DNA of 64,000 nt from RGIG4576 sp964613095 (GTDB lineage Bacteria > Bacteroidota > Bacteroidia > Bacteroidales > Muribaculaceae). Where the stretch lies: assembly GCA_964613095.1 (NCBI GenBank), contig CAZTFX010000003.1, positions 1-64,000 on the forward strand, in the 5' to 3' direction. Of the stretch, positions 1 through 7,629 are shown piece after piece (position 1 is the stretch's first letter; every line of letters begins with the position of its first letter). The notes beneath the pieces were generated by a model that made no database searches, was not told the origin of the DNA, and saw only the letters and a program-made list of their open reading frames with translations. A program made the position numbers and the translations under genes.

Positions 1-857
1 AATATACAAATAATACACTGATTAACAATGGATTAATTTATAGAACCTCCCTAAATATAATTCCTTTACTATGGTTTGATTTTGGTGTATTATTTACCAC
101 AATATTTTTTTCTTTAATTGAGTTATACATAACAATAAAAAATAATGATAATCTATACGAAGGTCGTTTTAAATACACATGTGATAAAGCAACATTAACG
201 CAACAGATTAATACATATAAATCAATCCATCGATTATGGATATTTACCTTAACTTTCTTTTGTTTAAATAATCTTCTGTTTTTTATCTTATCTTGTATTT
301 TTACTGCACATTATTTTGAAATACAACGATTAATAACGTATCAAATTTATGATAATCCTCAATATTCAATTTTATTTGATTTTTTATATTGTTTCGACCT
401 TAATACAATACATAGCAATTTATGGACCTATAATTTTATAACAATGCTTATGTTTTTTATTAGAGGACTGTTAGCCATTGAATTGATTAACGAATACAAA
501 AATATTGATAAAAAGATGGCGTGCAATAAATCAATACAAAAAATATTAGTTGGTAATAAACGACTTAATAAGGATTTAATATGTAATTTAATTGATAAAA
601 ACGATAAAGATCATAAAATTGAATTTCAAAATGGTTATTTTGTGCAATTATCGTCAAATAATAATTTATTAGACACTAAAATTATCTTATCAAATAATAA
701 TCATATTGTTAAAACTTATTGTTACTCTGATTATTTTGAATCTTATTCCATATTATTAAAAACATGGAATAAGATCATAGGAGATATAATTAAAGACATC
801 AACAATGAATTACAACTACATGAAACTAAAATTTTAATGCAAGAAGATTCAAATTAG
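1..857 (+). CDS. Partial unidentified membrane protein, 5' end outside window
   Basis: The frame beginning at base 3 is open without a stop from the window edge to the TAG ending at 857, so about 284 C-terminal residues are visible and the ATG at 444 is internal. The part before residue ~170 is strongly hydrophobic, with at least three likely membrane segments: around codons 17-40 (reads LLWFDFGVLFTTIFFS), 78-105 (LWIFTLTFFCLNNLLFFIL) and 147-160 (FITMLMFFIRGLLAIEL). It then ends in a polar, Asn/Lys-rich tail of ~120 residues, presumably cytoplasmic. I recognise no family. The 3' end overlaps the convergent nspC by 4 bases. The very AT-rich, Asn-rich coding resembles the repeat-protein gene at 2443, which may hint at accessory origin (inference). 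Confidence 0.6.
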   Translation, partial: YTNNTLINNGLIYRTSLNIIPLLWFDFGVLFTTIFFSLIELYITIKNNDNLYEGRFKYTCDKATLTQQINTYKSIHRLWIFTLTFFCLNNLLFFILSCIFTAHYFEIQRLITYQIYDNPQYSILFDFLYCFDLNTIHSNLWTYNFITMLMFFIRGLLAIELINEYKNIDKKMACNKSIQKILVGNKRLNKDLICNLIDKNDKDHKIEFQNGYFVQLSSNNNLLDTKIILSNNNHIVKTYCYSDYFESYSILLKTWNKIIGDIIKDINNELQLHETKILMQEDSN

Positions 858-1996
858 TCCATTCGATTTTTGTAATCTTCGTAGGTAAATTCGCGGAGAA
901 CCTCAACAGAACCATCACTATGTTGATACAATATTGAAGGATGTTGTATTCCATTAAACATGTGAGTTTTTACTGTCGTATAGTGGTTCATGTCTTCAAA
1001 TGTCAATACATCACCTTCTTTTAATTCTTGTTCAAAACTCCAATCACCTACAAAATCACCACTTAGGCACGAATTTCCACCCATGCGATATGTAGGTTTT
1101 GTTTCATCGACTTCTTTAAGTGCTTCACTGATGATTGGTTGATATGGCATTTCAAGGCAATCCGGCATGTGGCATGCAAATGATACATCCAATATCGCTG
1201 TCTTTATACCATGATTACTCACAACATCCATTACAGATGAAATCAAGTCACCGGTTCGCCATGTAAATGCACTACCCGGCTCTAGAATAAGCTGAAGATT
1301 AGGATATTTTGCTTTAAATTCCTTAAGTAAAGCTATAAGGTGATTTACATCATACCCCTCACGCGTCATCAAGTGTCCACCGCCCATATTAAGCCATTTT
1401 AGTTTAGGTAAGAACTTACCAAATTGAGTTTCCACAGCCGTAAGCACTTTTTTCAAATCATAAGAAGAGGATTCACACAAAGCATGAAAATGAAAACCTT
1501 CTAAACCTTCCGGAATCTCGTTAATATCTTCGGCAACCACACCGAATCGTGAGCCGGGGCTACTGGGATTATAAATATCAGTTTCTACCACCGAACACAT
1601 TGGATTAATACGCAATCCACAACTCACTGCGTGTAACTGATTTTCTGAATTATACACAGCCACCTTATCTTTATAGCGGTGAAATTGCTTCAAGGAATTG
1701 AATGTTATATGAGAACTACCGGCAAGAAACTTATCTATCGTAGAGTCGGTATAAACAGGACAATAAGAATGAGCTTTTACATGCAATTCATCATTTGCAA
1801 GTTGCATTTCATTTAGTGAACTTGCCGTAGATTTCACACCGTATTCTCTAAATAACGGAAAAGTTTTCCACAAAGCATTTGCTTTGAATGCCATAATAAT
1901 TTCTACACCTGCCGATTCTTTTACATGCTTAATCAAATCCAGATTTCGGCGTAATCTGTCTTCATATATAATATAATAAGGAGTAGGATAGTTCAT
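854..1996 (-). CDS. nspC: Carboxynorspermidine decarboxylase
   Basis: 380 residues, the usual length for NspC. This PLP-dependent fold-III decarboxylase (alanine racemase/ornithine decarboxylase-like barrel) converts carboxynorspermidine or carboxyspermidine to norspermidine or spermidine, in the polyamine route common in Bacteroidetes. The PLP lysine is K38 in the motif MAFKAN. Also visible are a Gly-rich MGGGH loop mid-protein and an LEPGSAF phosphate-binding segment. The start is an ATG at 1996, with a -7 box (TAATTTTG) 23 bases upstream. The partner carboxy(nor)spermidine dehydrogenase is not in this window. The gene stands alone between a converging membrane-protein gene and a long structured intergenic region. 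Family assignment is firm; which polyamine is made cannot be read from sequence. Confidence 0.93.
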   Translation of the reverse strand: MNYPTPYYIIYEDRLRRNLDLIKHVKESAGVEIIMAFKANALWKTFPLFREYGVKSTASSLNEMQLANDELHVKAHSYCPVYTDSTIDKFLAGSSHITFNSLKQFHRYKDKVAVYNSENQLHAVSCGLRINPMCSVVETDIYNPSSPGSRFGVVAEDINEIPEGLEGFHFHALCESSSYDLKKVLTAVETQFGKFLPKLKWLNMGGGHLMTREGYDVNHLIALLKEFKAKYPNLQLILEPGSAFTWRTGDLISSVMDVVSNHGIKTAILDVSFACHMPDCLEMPYQPIISEALKEVDETKPTYRMGGNSCLSGDFVGDWSFEQELKEGDVLTFEDMNHYTTVKTHMFNGIQHPSILYQHSDGSVEVLREFTYEDYKNRMD

Positions 1997-2018
1997 AAAA
2001 ATTTGATTCTATTTTTTA

Positions 2019-2026
2019 CAAAATTA
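2019..2026 (-). promoter_or_regulatory. -7 promoter box for nspC
   Basis: Minus-strand TAATTTTG, an exact match to the Bacteroidetes TAnnTTTG -7 element, 23 bases before the nspC ATG. No good TTG was found at the expected -33 spacing. Confidence 0.5.
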
Positions 2027-2112
2027 GTCAAAATCATAATGCGAAACATCTTATTAATTGAATTTATTTAAAATATTTATGTAGATTAAACCCAGATCAT
2101 AACATTTTTTGC

Positions 2113-2120
2113 TAATTTTG
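2113..2120 (+). promoter_or_regulatory. -7 promoter box for the intergenic transcript
   Basis: TAATTTTG matches TAnnTTTG. It lies 5 bases before a 34-base hairpin (2125-2158), so a transcript starting at the usual distance would begin at the foot of that hairpin. There is no convincing TTG at -33. The predicted transcript would run through the whole structured region and into the gene at 2443. Confidence 0.5.
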
Positions 2121-2124
2121 TAAT

Positions 2125-2390
2125 GGATACACTAACCATAGCGTTGGTTATCGTGTCCACGACATTTTAACAAAAGGTGTTATTGAAATTTTATCTTTTA
2201 TATTCAAACTTGGCGGTTTGTAAATGCAGTAAAGATGAAATTAGCAATAGCACCTACATTGGTTGACTATATCAATGCCACCATAGTGGTATCATATAGC
2301 AATATCGGTGTGGGGCTATTGTTTTATCTACTGCATAGGTACGCCAAGACCTGAATATAAGATAAAACAATAATAATCTCCACACCTTAT
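2125..2390 (+). ncRNA. Candidate structured RNA or structured leader
   Basis: This is most of the 446-base gap between nspC and the repeat-protein gene, and I see no coding sequence in it. It holds several strong inverted repeats. (1) 2125-2158, GGATACACTAACCA against TGGTTATCGTGTCC, 12 of 14 Watson-Crick pairs, loop TAGCGT. (2) 2267-2299, CTATAT...ATATAG enclosing GCCAC/GTGG. (3) CAATAGC 2245-2251 against GCTATTG 2315-2321. (4) ATTGTTTTATCT 2318-2329 against AGATAAAACAAT 2360-2371, perfect, flanked by GGTGTGG 2308-2314 against CCACACC 2380-2386. (5) GGTGT plus TTTTATCTT at 2176-2197 can pair with the same 3' segment. Pairings 3, 4 and 5 compete, as in a switch or attenuator. It does not match the conserved cores I know for tmRNA, RNase P, SRP or 6S RNA. 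It could be a free RNA or a leader of the downstream gene. Confidence 0.4.
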
Positions 2391-2442
2391 TTGTAAATTG
2401 ATAGATTCATTGGAGATTATAGAATCTATTTTATATTCTAAC

Positions 2443-4365
2443 ATGAAGAAGCTATTACAAAAAATTAAACATCATTTAGGATTTACTTCAAATCAAGAAA
2501 ACATCTTAGAGAATGAAACAATAGATGTAAAAAACAATATAGAAACAACTCCAAGTATAGAATTAAATAGTCAAAAACCTTTTACTCTTAAAACAAAAGA
2601 AACCACATCTTATGGTACTCCAAATCAAAGTATTGAATTGGGGCATGACCTAAATAATAAAGCTAAAAATCATAATGATAAAACCGTTATTTCTGAATTA
2701 ATTAAAAATCATGATGAGATTAAACAAAAATTAAATGAGATTTTATTAAAAATTAAATTATCAAACAAAGATGAGGTACAAACTAATGATAACGAAATTC
2801 GAGAGTTCACAAGGAGCCTCATAAACAAAAACAACAAGGATATAATTAATAAGTTAAACACCTCCAATCTGCATAAAATCACAAAGATAAGCTCTAAAGA
2901 GAATTTAAAAGATACAAATAAATTACTGAAAACTAATACAATCCAAACAATTCTATATAATATCTTACAACATAAATTATCTAAGGAACATAGTTATATG
3001 CAAGATTCCTTTTCGTTTAATGAATCTACTGGATTAAATGACATACATAATTCACAATATAAAGATTATACTAAATATTCATTTGATGGAAAATATTTTT
3101 ATGGGAAAGGTCGATTTGTTTTAGAATTTATAAGAAATTATATAAATGAACATCCTAATATTACATTTCTTGAATTAGAAAAAATATTTCCTCCTGAAAC
3201 ACATAGTAGAACATTAGGAGTATTTCGTACACTTTCTCAAGTAAATGAAATGATTGCAACAATACGTCCTGATTGGAAAAATAGATTTTTTCTAAAAAAG
3301 AATGATATCATTATCCTAAAAGATAGTACTAAAATTGTAGTTAACAGTGAATGGGGAAGATTCAATATTGAAAACTTCCTCAAAATAGCAAGAAAGATTA
3401 AAAAAATATCTACAATTAATGATACACCACCAACAGCTAGAAATATTAAAACACAAGAAGAAAATTATACGACTAATAATAATCAATTTATTACAAAATA
3501 TTCTTTTGACAATAATTATTTTCTCGAGAAAGAAATATTCGTTTTAGAGTTTATAAAGAATTATGTAAAAGAACATCCCAATATAACATTTCGTGAATTG
3601 GAAAAAATATTTCCTCCAGAGACTCATAATAAACCATTATTAGGTGTAATACATTATTTTTCTTATGTAAAAGGAATGATTTCAACTACACGACCTGAAT
3701 GGAAAAATTATTTTTTTCTAAAAGACACAGATATTATAGCACTTAAAGATAATACAAAAGTTGTGGTTAACAACCAATGGGATAACTACAATATTGAAAA
3801 CTTTATTACTTTAGCAAATAAAATCAAGAGAATAACAACAATAAATGATGTAATTCCACAAATGCAATATACAGAATCCCTGAAAGAACAAGATGTAATT
3901 AATCATTCTGTAGTTACCAATTCATTACACAATATTGATTCTATCAAAACGAGTTCGGTTTCAAATTATATTTTACATAATACATATCATTATAAATCAA
4001 ATAGTCAAGATTACACTAAATATTCTTTTGACGGAAAATATTTTTATGGGAAAGGTCGATTTGTTTTAGAATTTATAAGAAATTATATAAATGAACATCC
4101 TAATATTACATTTCTTGAATTAGAAAAAATATTTCCTCCAGAGACTCATAGTAAATCATTAGGAGTAATTCGTACACTCTCTCAGGTAAATGAAATGATT
4201 TCAACAATACGTCCTGATTGGAAAAATAGATTTTTCCTAAAAGAGAATGATATTATAATCTTAAAAGATAGTACTAAAATTGTAGTTAATAGTCAATGGG
4301 GTAAATTCAATATTGAAAACTTCCTCAAAATAGCAAGAAAGATTAAAAAGATTATTTCTAAATAA
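2443..4365 (+). CDS. Protein with three ~113-residue repeat modules, function unknown
   Basis: 640 residues from the ATG at 2443; the frame can be extended to a TTG at 2398, which I consider less likely. The N-terminal ~205 residues are polar, Asn/Lys/Ser-rich and probably disordered or coiled. Three modules follow at about residues 208-321, 351-463 and 523-637. Each starts (T)KYSF(D/N), carries a (E/G)K.. IFVLEF/RFVLEF helix, then EHPNITF.ELEKIFPPETH, a middle loop, RP(D/E)WKN.FFLK, and ends with KVVVN.QW...NIENF. The order helix - 'HPNITF.ELE' helix - FFLK strand - charged tail suggests a small winged-helix-like domain (inference). From memory, similar single units occur at the C-termini of bacterial nuclease or restriction-associated proteins, but I cannot confirm this. 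No signal peptide or membrane segment is present. Codon use is extremely AT-rich. Upstream lies the structured region 2125-2390. Confidence 0.85.
   Translation: MKKLLQKIKHHLGFTSNQENILENETIDVKNNIETTPSIELNSQKPFTLKTKETTSYGTPNQSIELGHDLNNKAKNHNDKTVISELIKNHDEIKQKLNEILLKIKLSNKDEVQTNDNEIREFTRSLINKNNKDIINKLNTSNLHKITKISSKENLKDTNKLLKTNTIQTILYNILQHKLSKEHSYMQDSFSFNESTGLNDIHNSQYKDYTKYSFDGKYFYGKGRFVLEFIRNYINEHPNITFLELEKIFPPETHSRTLGVFRTLSQVNEMIATIRPDWKNRFFLKKNDIIILKDSTKIVVNSEWGRFNIENFLKIARKIKKISTINDTPPTARNIKTQEENYTTNNNQFITKYSFDNNYFLEKEIFVLEFIKNYVKEHPNITFRELEKIFPPETHNKPLLGVIHYFSYVKGMISTTRPEWKNYFFLKDTDIIALKDNTKVVVNNQWDNYNIENFITLANKIKRITTINDVIPQMQYTESLKEQDVINHSVVTNSLHNIDSIKTSSVSNYILHNTYHYKSNSQDYTKYSFDGKYFYGKGRFVLEFIRNYINEHPNITFLELEKIFPPETHSKSLGVIRTLSQVNEMISTIRPDWKNRFFLKENDIIILKDSTKIVVNSQWGKFNIENFLKIARKIKKIISK
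3064..4353 (+). repeat. Three intragenic repeats, ~342 bp units
   Basis: Units at about 3064-3405, 3490-3831 and 4009-4353. Units 1 and 3 are 945 bases apart and share an uninterrupted identical stretch of 107 bases (3088-3194 = 4033-4139), third codon positions included. Immediately after it, unit 3 instead shares CCTCCAGAGACTCATA with unit 2, where unit 1 reads CCTCCTGAAACACATA. Unit 3 is thus a mosaic, pointing to recent duplication or gene conversion. Confidence 0.9.
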
Positions 4366-4402
4366 AAAGTAGACTTTTGAAATTATTGAAATAATCTTAT
4401 TT

Positions 4403-5149
4403 TCAAGTGTGGATGGGGAGGCGAACCCATAGCCAACGAGGAATAAGTTGCCAAAAGAATACCATTATAGCATATTTCCAATCTATTATTGCAACACGCT
4501 TACGTTTCTTTACCGCATTGAAAATCTTTTTTCCGGCATATTCTACAGTCATTTGTGCAGGATAATGTTGTCCGTCATCAAGCAATGCTGTTGTCACAAA
4601 TCCCGGACGAATATCGGTAAACGAAATTTTCACCTCTTGCATTCTAGCCAACTGATCGAGGCAATCTATATAAATGTTATTGTATCGTTTAGTGGCACTA
4701 TAAGACGGTGACACACCTAATCCTTTTGTACCGGCAATTGATGATACAACAGCTATTTGTCCTGCCTGTTTGTTTTGTTTAAAATAATTATACACTGTGT
4801 CAATCATTTGTGTAAATCCCAATGCGTTGGTACGTATCGTTTGAAGTTCTACTTCAATATCAATTCTTGTGTTTTGGTGACCGATTCCCGAACAATGAAA
4901 ATATATATCCATTCCACCTAAGCGTGTAATCAACGAATGTAATTTATCGGGTGCATCCGGTTGTACGATATCAAGTAACTCGTATTCTACTTGTGAAGGA
5001 AATTGCTCTTTCAATTCCCGAAGTGGAGCTTCACGACGAGCCGCTAATCCAACATGCCAACCATCTTTTATAAAATTCAGTGCAACTTCACGACCTATAC
5101 CTGAAGAAGCTCCTACAATTATAATCTTTTTCATTACAATCTTTTCCAT
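4403..5149 (-). CDS. SDR-family NAD(P)-dependent oxidoreductase
   Basis: 248 residues, a classical short-chain dehydrogenase/reductase. The Rossmann cofactor loop GASSGIGR is at residues 13-20. Catalytic serine S136/S137 (VSSIAG), Tyr150 and Lys154 (YSATK) are intact. The C-terminal ~25 residues are hydrophobic with tryptophans (FFWQLIPRWLW), suggesting membrane association. Substrate cannot be deduced. The stop of uvrD lies 3 bases upstream, so the two are probably one transcript. An internal ATG at 5134 (MKKIIIVG) would remove five residues and is an equally sensible start. Confidence 0.88.
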   Translation of the reverse strand: MEKIVMKKIIIVGASSGIGREVALNFIKDGWHVGLAARREAPLRELKEQFPSQVEYELLDIVQPDAPDKLHSLITRLGGMDIYFHCSGIGHQNTRIDIEVELQTIRTNALGFTQMIDTVYNYFKQNKQAGQIAVVSSIAGTKGLGVSPSYSATKRYNNIYIDCLDQLARMQEVKISFTDIRPGFVTTALLDDGQHYPAQMTVEYAGKKIFNAVKKRKRVAIIDWKYAIMVFFWQLIPRWLWVRLPIHT

Positions 5150-5152
5150 TAA

Positions 5153-7498
5153 TTATTCTTTGAGTATTTTAAATTTGGCAAACTTAAGCATAAGTAACTT
5201 CGTTTCACCCAACTCACCAAAATTTACTCTTATTTTTTCTTCATCGACAATAATTTCATTTATTACACCTATGCCAAAACGAGAGTGTTGTATTTTCATC
5301 CCTTCAACAAGTTCTTGCACTGAATGATTATTAAAATCACCTATTGTTAACGTAGAAGAACTTTTCATGTTAAATTGTTTCTGAACTAAAGGTTTTGTGC
5401 TTGAATTTGTAAACGTAGGTTTCGCCGGTTTTGAAAAAACAGGTTTTGAGCTATAATCCTCAAAGTCCCATTTGTTACTATGTCGAGATGTAGAATAACC
5501 AGATTCACCCATCATTGCCGAAGTTTGAGATAAAGACAAATAACTTGAATCTATATCACGAATAAAACGACTCGGTTGACATTGTTTAGTCTGACCATTA
5601 CGATAACGAGATGAAGCAAACGTGAGTGTACAATTTGTTTTTGCACGGGTTATAGCAACATATAGTAATCTGCGTTCTTCTTCAACACCTTCTACCGTAT
5701 CACTACTCATAGCCGATGGAAATAATTCCTCTTCAACACCAACAATTATCACATTACGGAATTCAAGTCCTTTAGCTGCATGAACTGTCATCAATGTAAC
5801 GCATTCACCAATGTTATTTTCATCGGCTACATCCTGATCGGTTGCCAAAGATACTTCAGCAAGGAAATTTGTCAAAGCAATGGAATTTTCCTCGCCTGAT
5901 TCTTGCTTGGTAGAAATGAAATCCTTGATTCCATTAAGCAATTCCGATAAATTTTCTTGTTTACTGATATTCTCAGGTGTATTGTCACTATGCACTGAAG
6001 CCAGTATTGTCGAATCACGAAGAATGGTTTGCGCAAGTTCTAAAGCATTCTGCCCGGCGTTATTATTATCTATAAACGCTTGTATTATTGAAGTGAAATT
6101 TTGGAGTTTTTTCAATGTTCCTGCATTTACAGACAATTCATAGGCAACAGGATTATTCACAACATCCCACATGCTTACATTTTTCTGTATTGCAGCTTGC
6201 TGAATTTTATTTACGGTTGTATCACCTATACCACGTGCCGGATAATTGATGATACGCCTTAACGCCTCATCATCATTGGGATTAACTGTCAATCGGAAAT
6301 ATGATATTGCATCTTTTATCTCTTTACGTTGATAAAAAGACAATCCTCCATATATGCGATAGGGAATATTTCGTTTTCTCAAAGCCTCTTCCAAAACACG
6401 AGACTGGGCATTAGTGCGATAAAGGATTGCAAAATCCTCATAAGAACTACCTTGAATTGCTTTTACTGCAATTATCTGATTTGCTACAACATATCCCTCT
6501 TCATAATCGGAATACGATTGTATCACCGATATTTTACTGCCTACTGCACTTTTTGAAAACACTTTTTTGTGTATCTGATATTTGTTTTTTTCAATTAGAG
6601 AGTTAGCAGCTCCTATTATTGTTTGAGTAGAACGATAATTCTGTTCAAGTTTAAATGTTTTTAAATCGGGATATGCACGCGACAAATTAAGAATATTACT
6701 GATATTTGCCCCGCGAAACGAATAAATAGATTGTGCATCATCACCAACCACACATAAATTGTTATTTTTCTTACATAATTGGGAAACAATCAAATGCTGT
6801 GCAAAATTTGTATCTTGATACTCATCTACAAGTACATATTTAAAATAGTTTTGATACCGTTCCACTACATCAGCATTATCCCGAAACAATATATTAGTGT
6901 AAAACAACAAATCGTCAAAATCCATTGCACCTGCTACTTTACAACGATTCCAGTATGCTTTATAAATGGCATAAGTCAGAGGTCGTTTAGCTCTTATATC
7001 GGCTTGTCTCAATTCATTATCACTTTCATAATTTGCCGGTGATATAAGTGCATTTTTCATATTGGAAATATGGCTCTGTATTTGTGCCGGATTATACACT
7101 TTATCATCAAGTTGCATATCCTTAATTATCACCTTTATCAGTGAACGAGAATCATTTGTGTCATAAATTGTGAAATCGGGCTTAAAACCTATACGTTCAG
7201 CATTAAATCTTAAAATTTTTGAGAATATGGAGTGAAATGTCCCCATCCACAATCGAGAAGCTAATTCAGTGCCGATAAGTCCGGCAATTCGGTCTTTCAT
7301 TTCACGCGCAGCCTTATTGGTAAACGTAAGAGCAAGTATATGATTAGGATTACCCCCTTTTTCTAATAAATACACTATTTTATACGTAAGTACACGTGTT
7401 TTACCTGAGCCGGCTCCGGCTATCACCAACGAAGGACCGTCTATATATTCAACAGCAATTCGTTGTTGTTCATTTAATTTATTTAGATAATTATCCAA
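5153..7498 (-). CDS. UvrD/PcrA-type superfamily 1 DNA helicase
   Basis: 781 residues, normal for PcrA/UvrD: a 3'-5' ATP-dependent helicase acting in nucleotide-excision and mismatch repair and in removal of recombinase from DNA. Visible motifs: Q motif LNEQQ; Walker A GAGSGKT at 28-34; Walker B VDEYQDT near 226; GDDAQSIYSFRGA; QNYRST; TVHAAKGLEF; and LLYVAITRAK. The linker after residue ~660 is Ser/Lys/Thr-rich, and the C-terminal ~55 residues (KIQHSRFGIGVI) form the Tudor-like domain typical of PcrA. Probably cotranscribed with the downstream SDR gene. Whether it should be called pcrA or uvrD is a naming matter. Confidence 0.95.
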   Translation of the reverse strand: MDNYLNKLNEQQRIAVEYIDGPSLVIAGAGSGKTRVLTYKIVYLLEKGGNPNHILALTFTNKAAREMKDRIAGLIGTELASRLWMGTFHSIFSKILRFNAERIGFKPDFTIYDTNDSRSLIKVIIKDMQLDDKVYNPAQIQSHISNMKNALISPANYESDNELRQADIRAKRPLTYAIYKAYWNRCKVAGAMDFDDLLFYTNILFRDNADVVERYQNYFKYVLVDEYQDTNFAQHLIVSQLCKKNNNLCVVGDDAQSIYSFRGANISNILNLSRAYPDLKTFKLEQNYRSTQTIIGAANSLIEKNKYQIHKKVFSKSAVGSKISVIQSYSDYEEGYVVANQIIAVKAIQGSSYEDFAILYRTNAQSRVLEEALRKRNIPYRIYGGLSFYQRKEIKDAISYFRLTVNPNDDEALRRIINYPARGIGDTTVNKIQQAAIQKNVSMWDVVNNPVAYELSVNAGTLKKLQNFTSIIQAFIDNNNAGQNALELAQTILRDSTILASVHSDNTPENISKQENLSELLNGIKDFISTKQESGEENSIALTNFLAEVSLATDQDVADENNIGECVTLMTVHAAKGLEFRNVIIVGVEEELFPSAMSSDTVEGVEEERRLLYVAITRAKTNCTLTFASSRYRNGQTKQCQPSRFIRDIDSSYLSLSQTSAMMGESGYSTSRHSNKWDFEDYSSKPVFSKPAKPTFTNSSTKPLVQKQFNMKSSSTLTIGDFNNHSVQELVEGMKIQHSRFGIGVINEIIVDEEKIRVNFGELGETKLLMLKFAKFKILKE

Positions 7499-7525
7499 AA
7501 TCTCGATTCTTATTAATATGAATTA

Positions 7526-7533
7526 CAAAATTA
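7526..7533 (-). promoter_or_regulatory. -7 promoter box for the helicase operon
   Basis: Minus-strand TAATTTTG, 28 bases before the helicase ATG, an exact TAnnTTTG match. No clear -33 TTG. Confidence 0.45.
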
Positions 7534-7629
7534 GCAATTTTATTGTCAATAGCCTTATAAAAATTCTCACAAAAATGAACCAATACCTCAAATAAAAGTT
7601 ATAGTAATAAAATTTTAAAATACTATAGT

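Noticed and set aside
2125..2390. Structured region as tmRNA, RNase P RNA, SRP RNA or 6S RNA
   Set aside because: It lacks the conserved cores (TTCGA-type T-arm, GAGGAAAGTCC, the GGAA loop of SRP) and the long closing stem expected for 6S.
2398..2442. TTG start giving 15 more residues on the repeat protein
   Set aside because: No conserved character, and an ATG follows with a basic MKKLLQKIKH opening. Not excluded.
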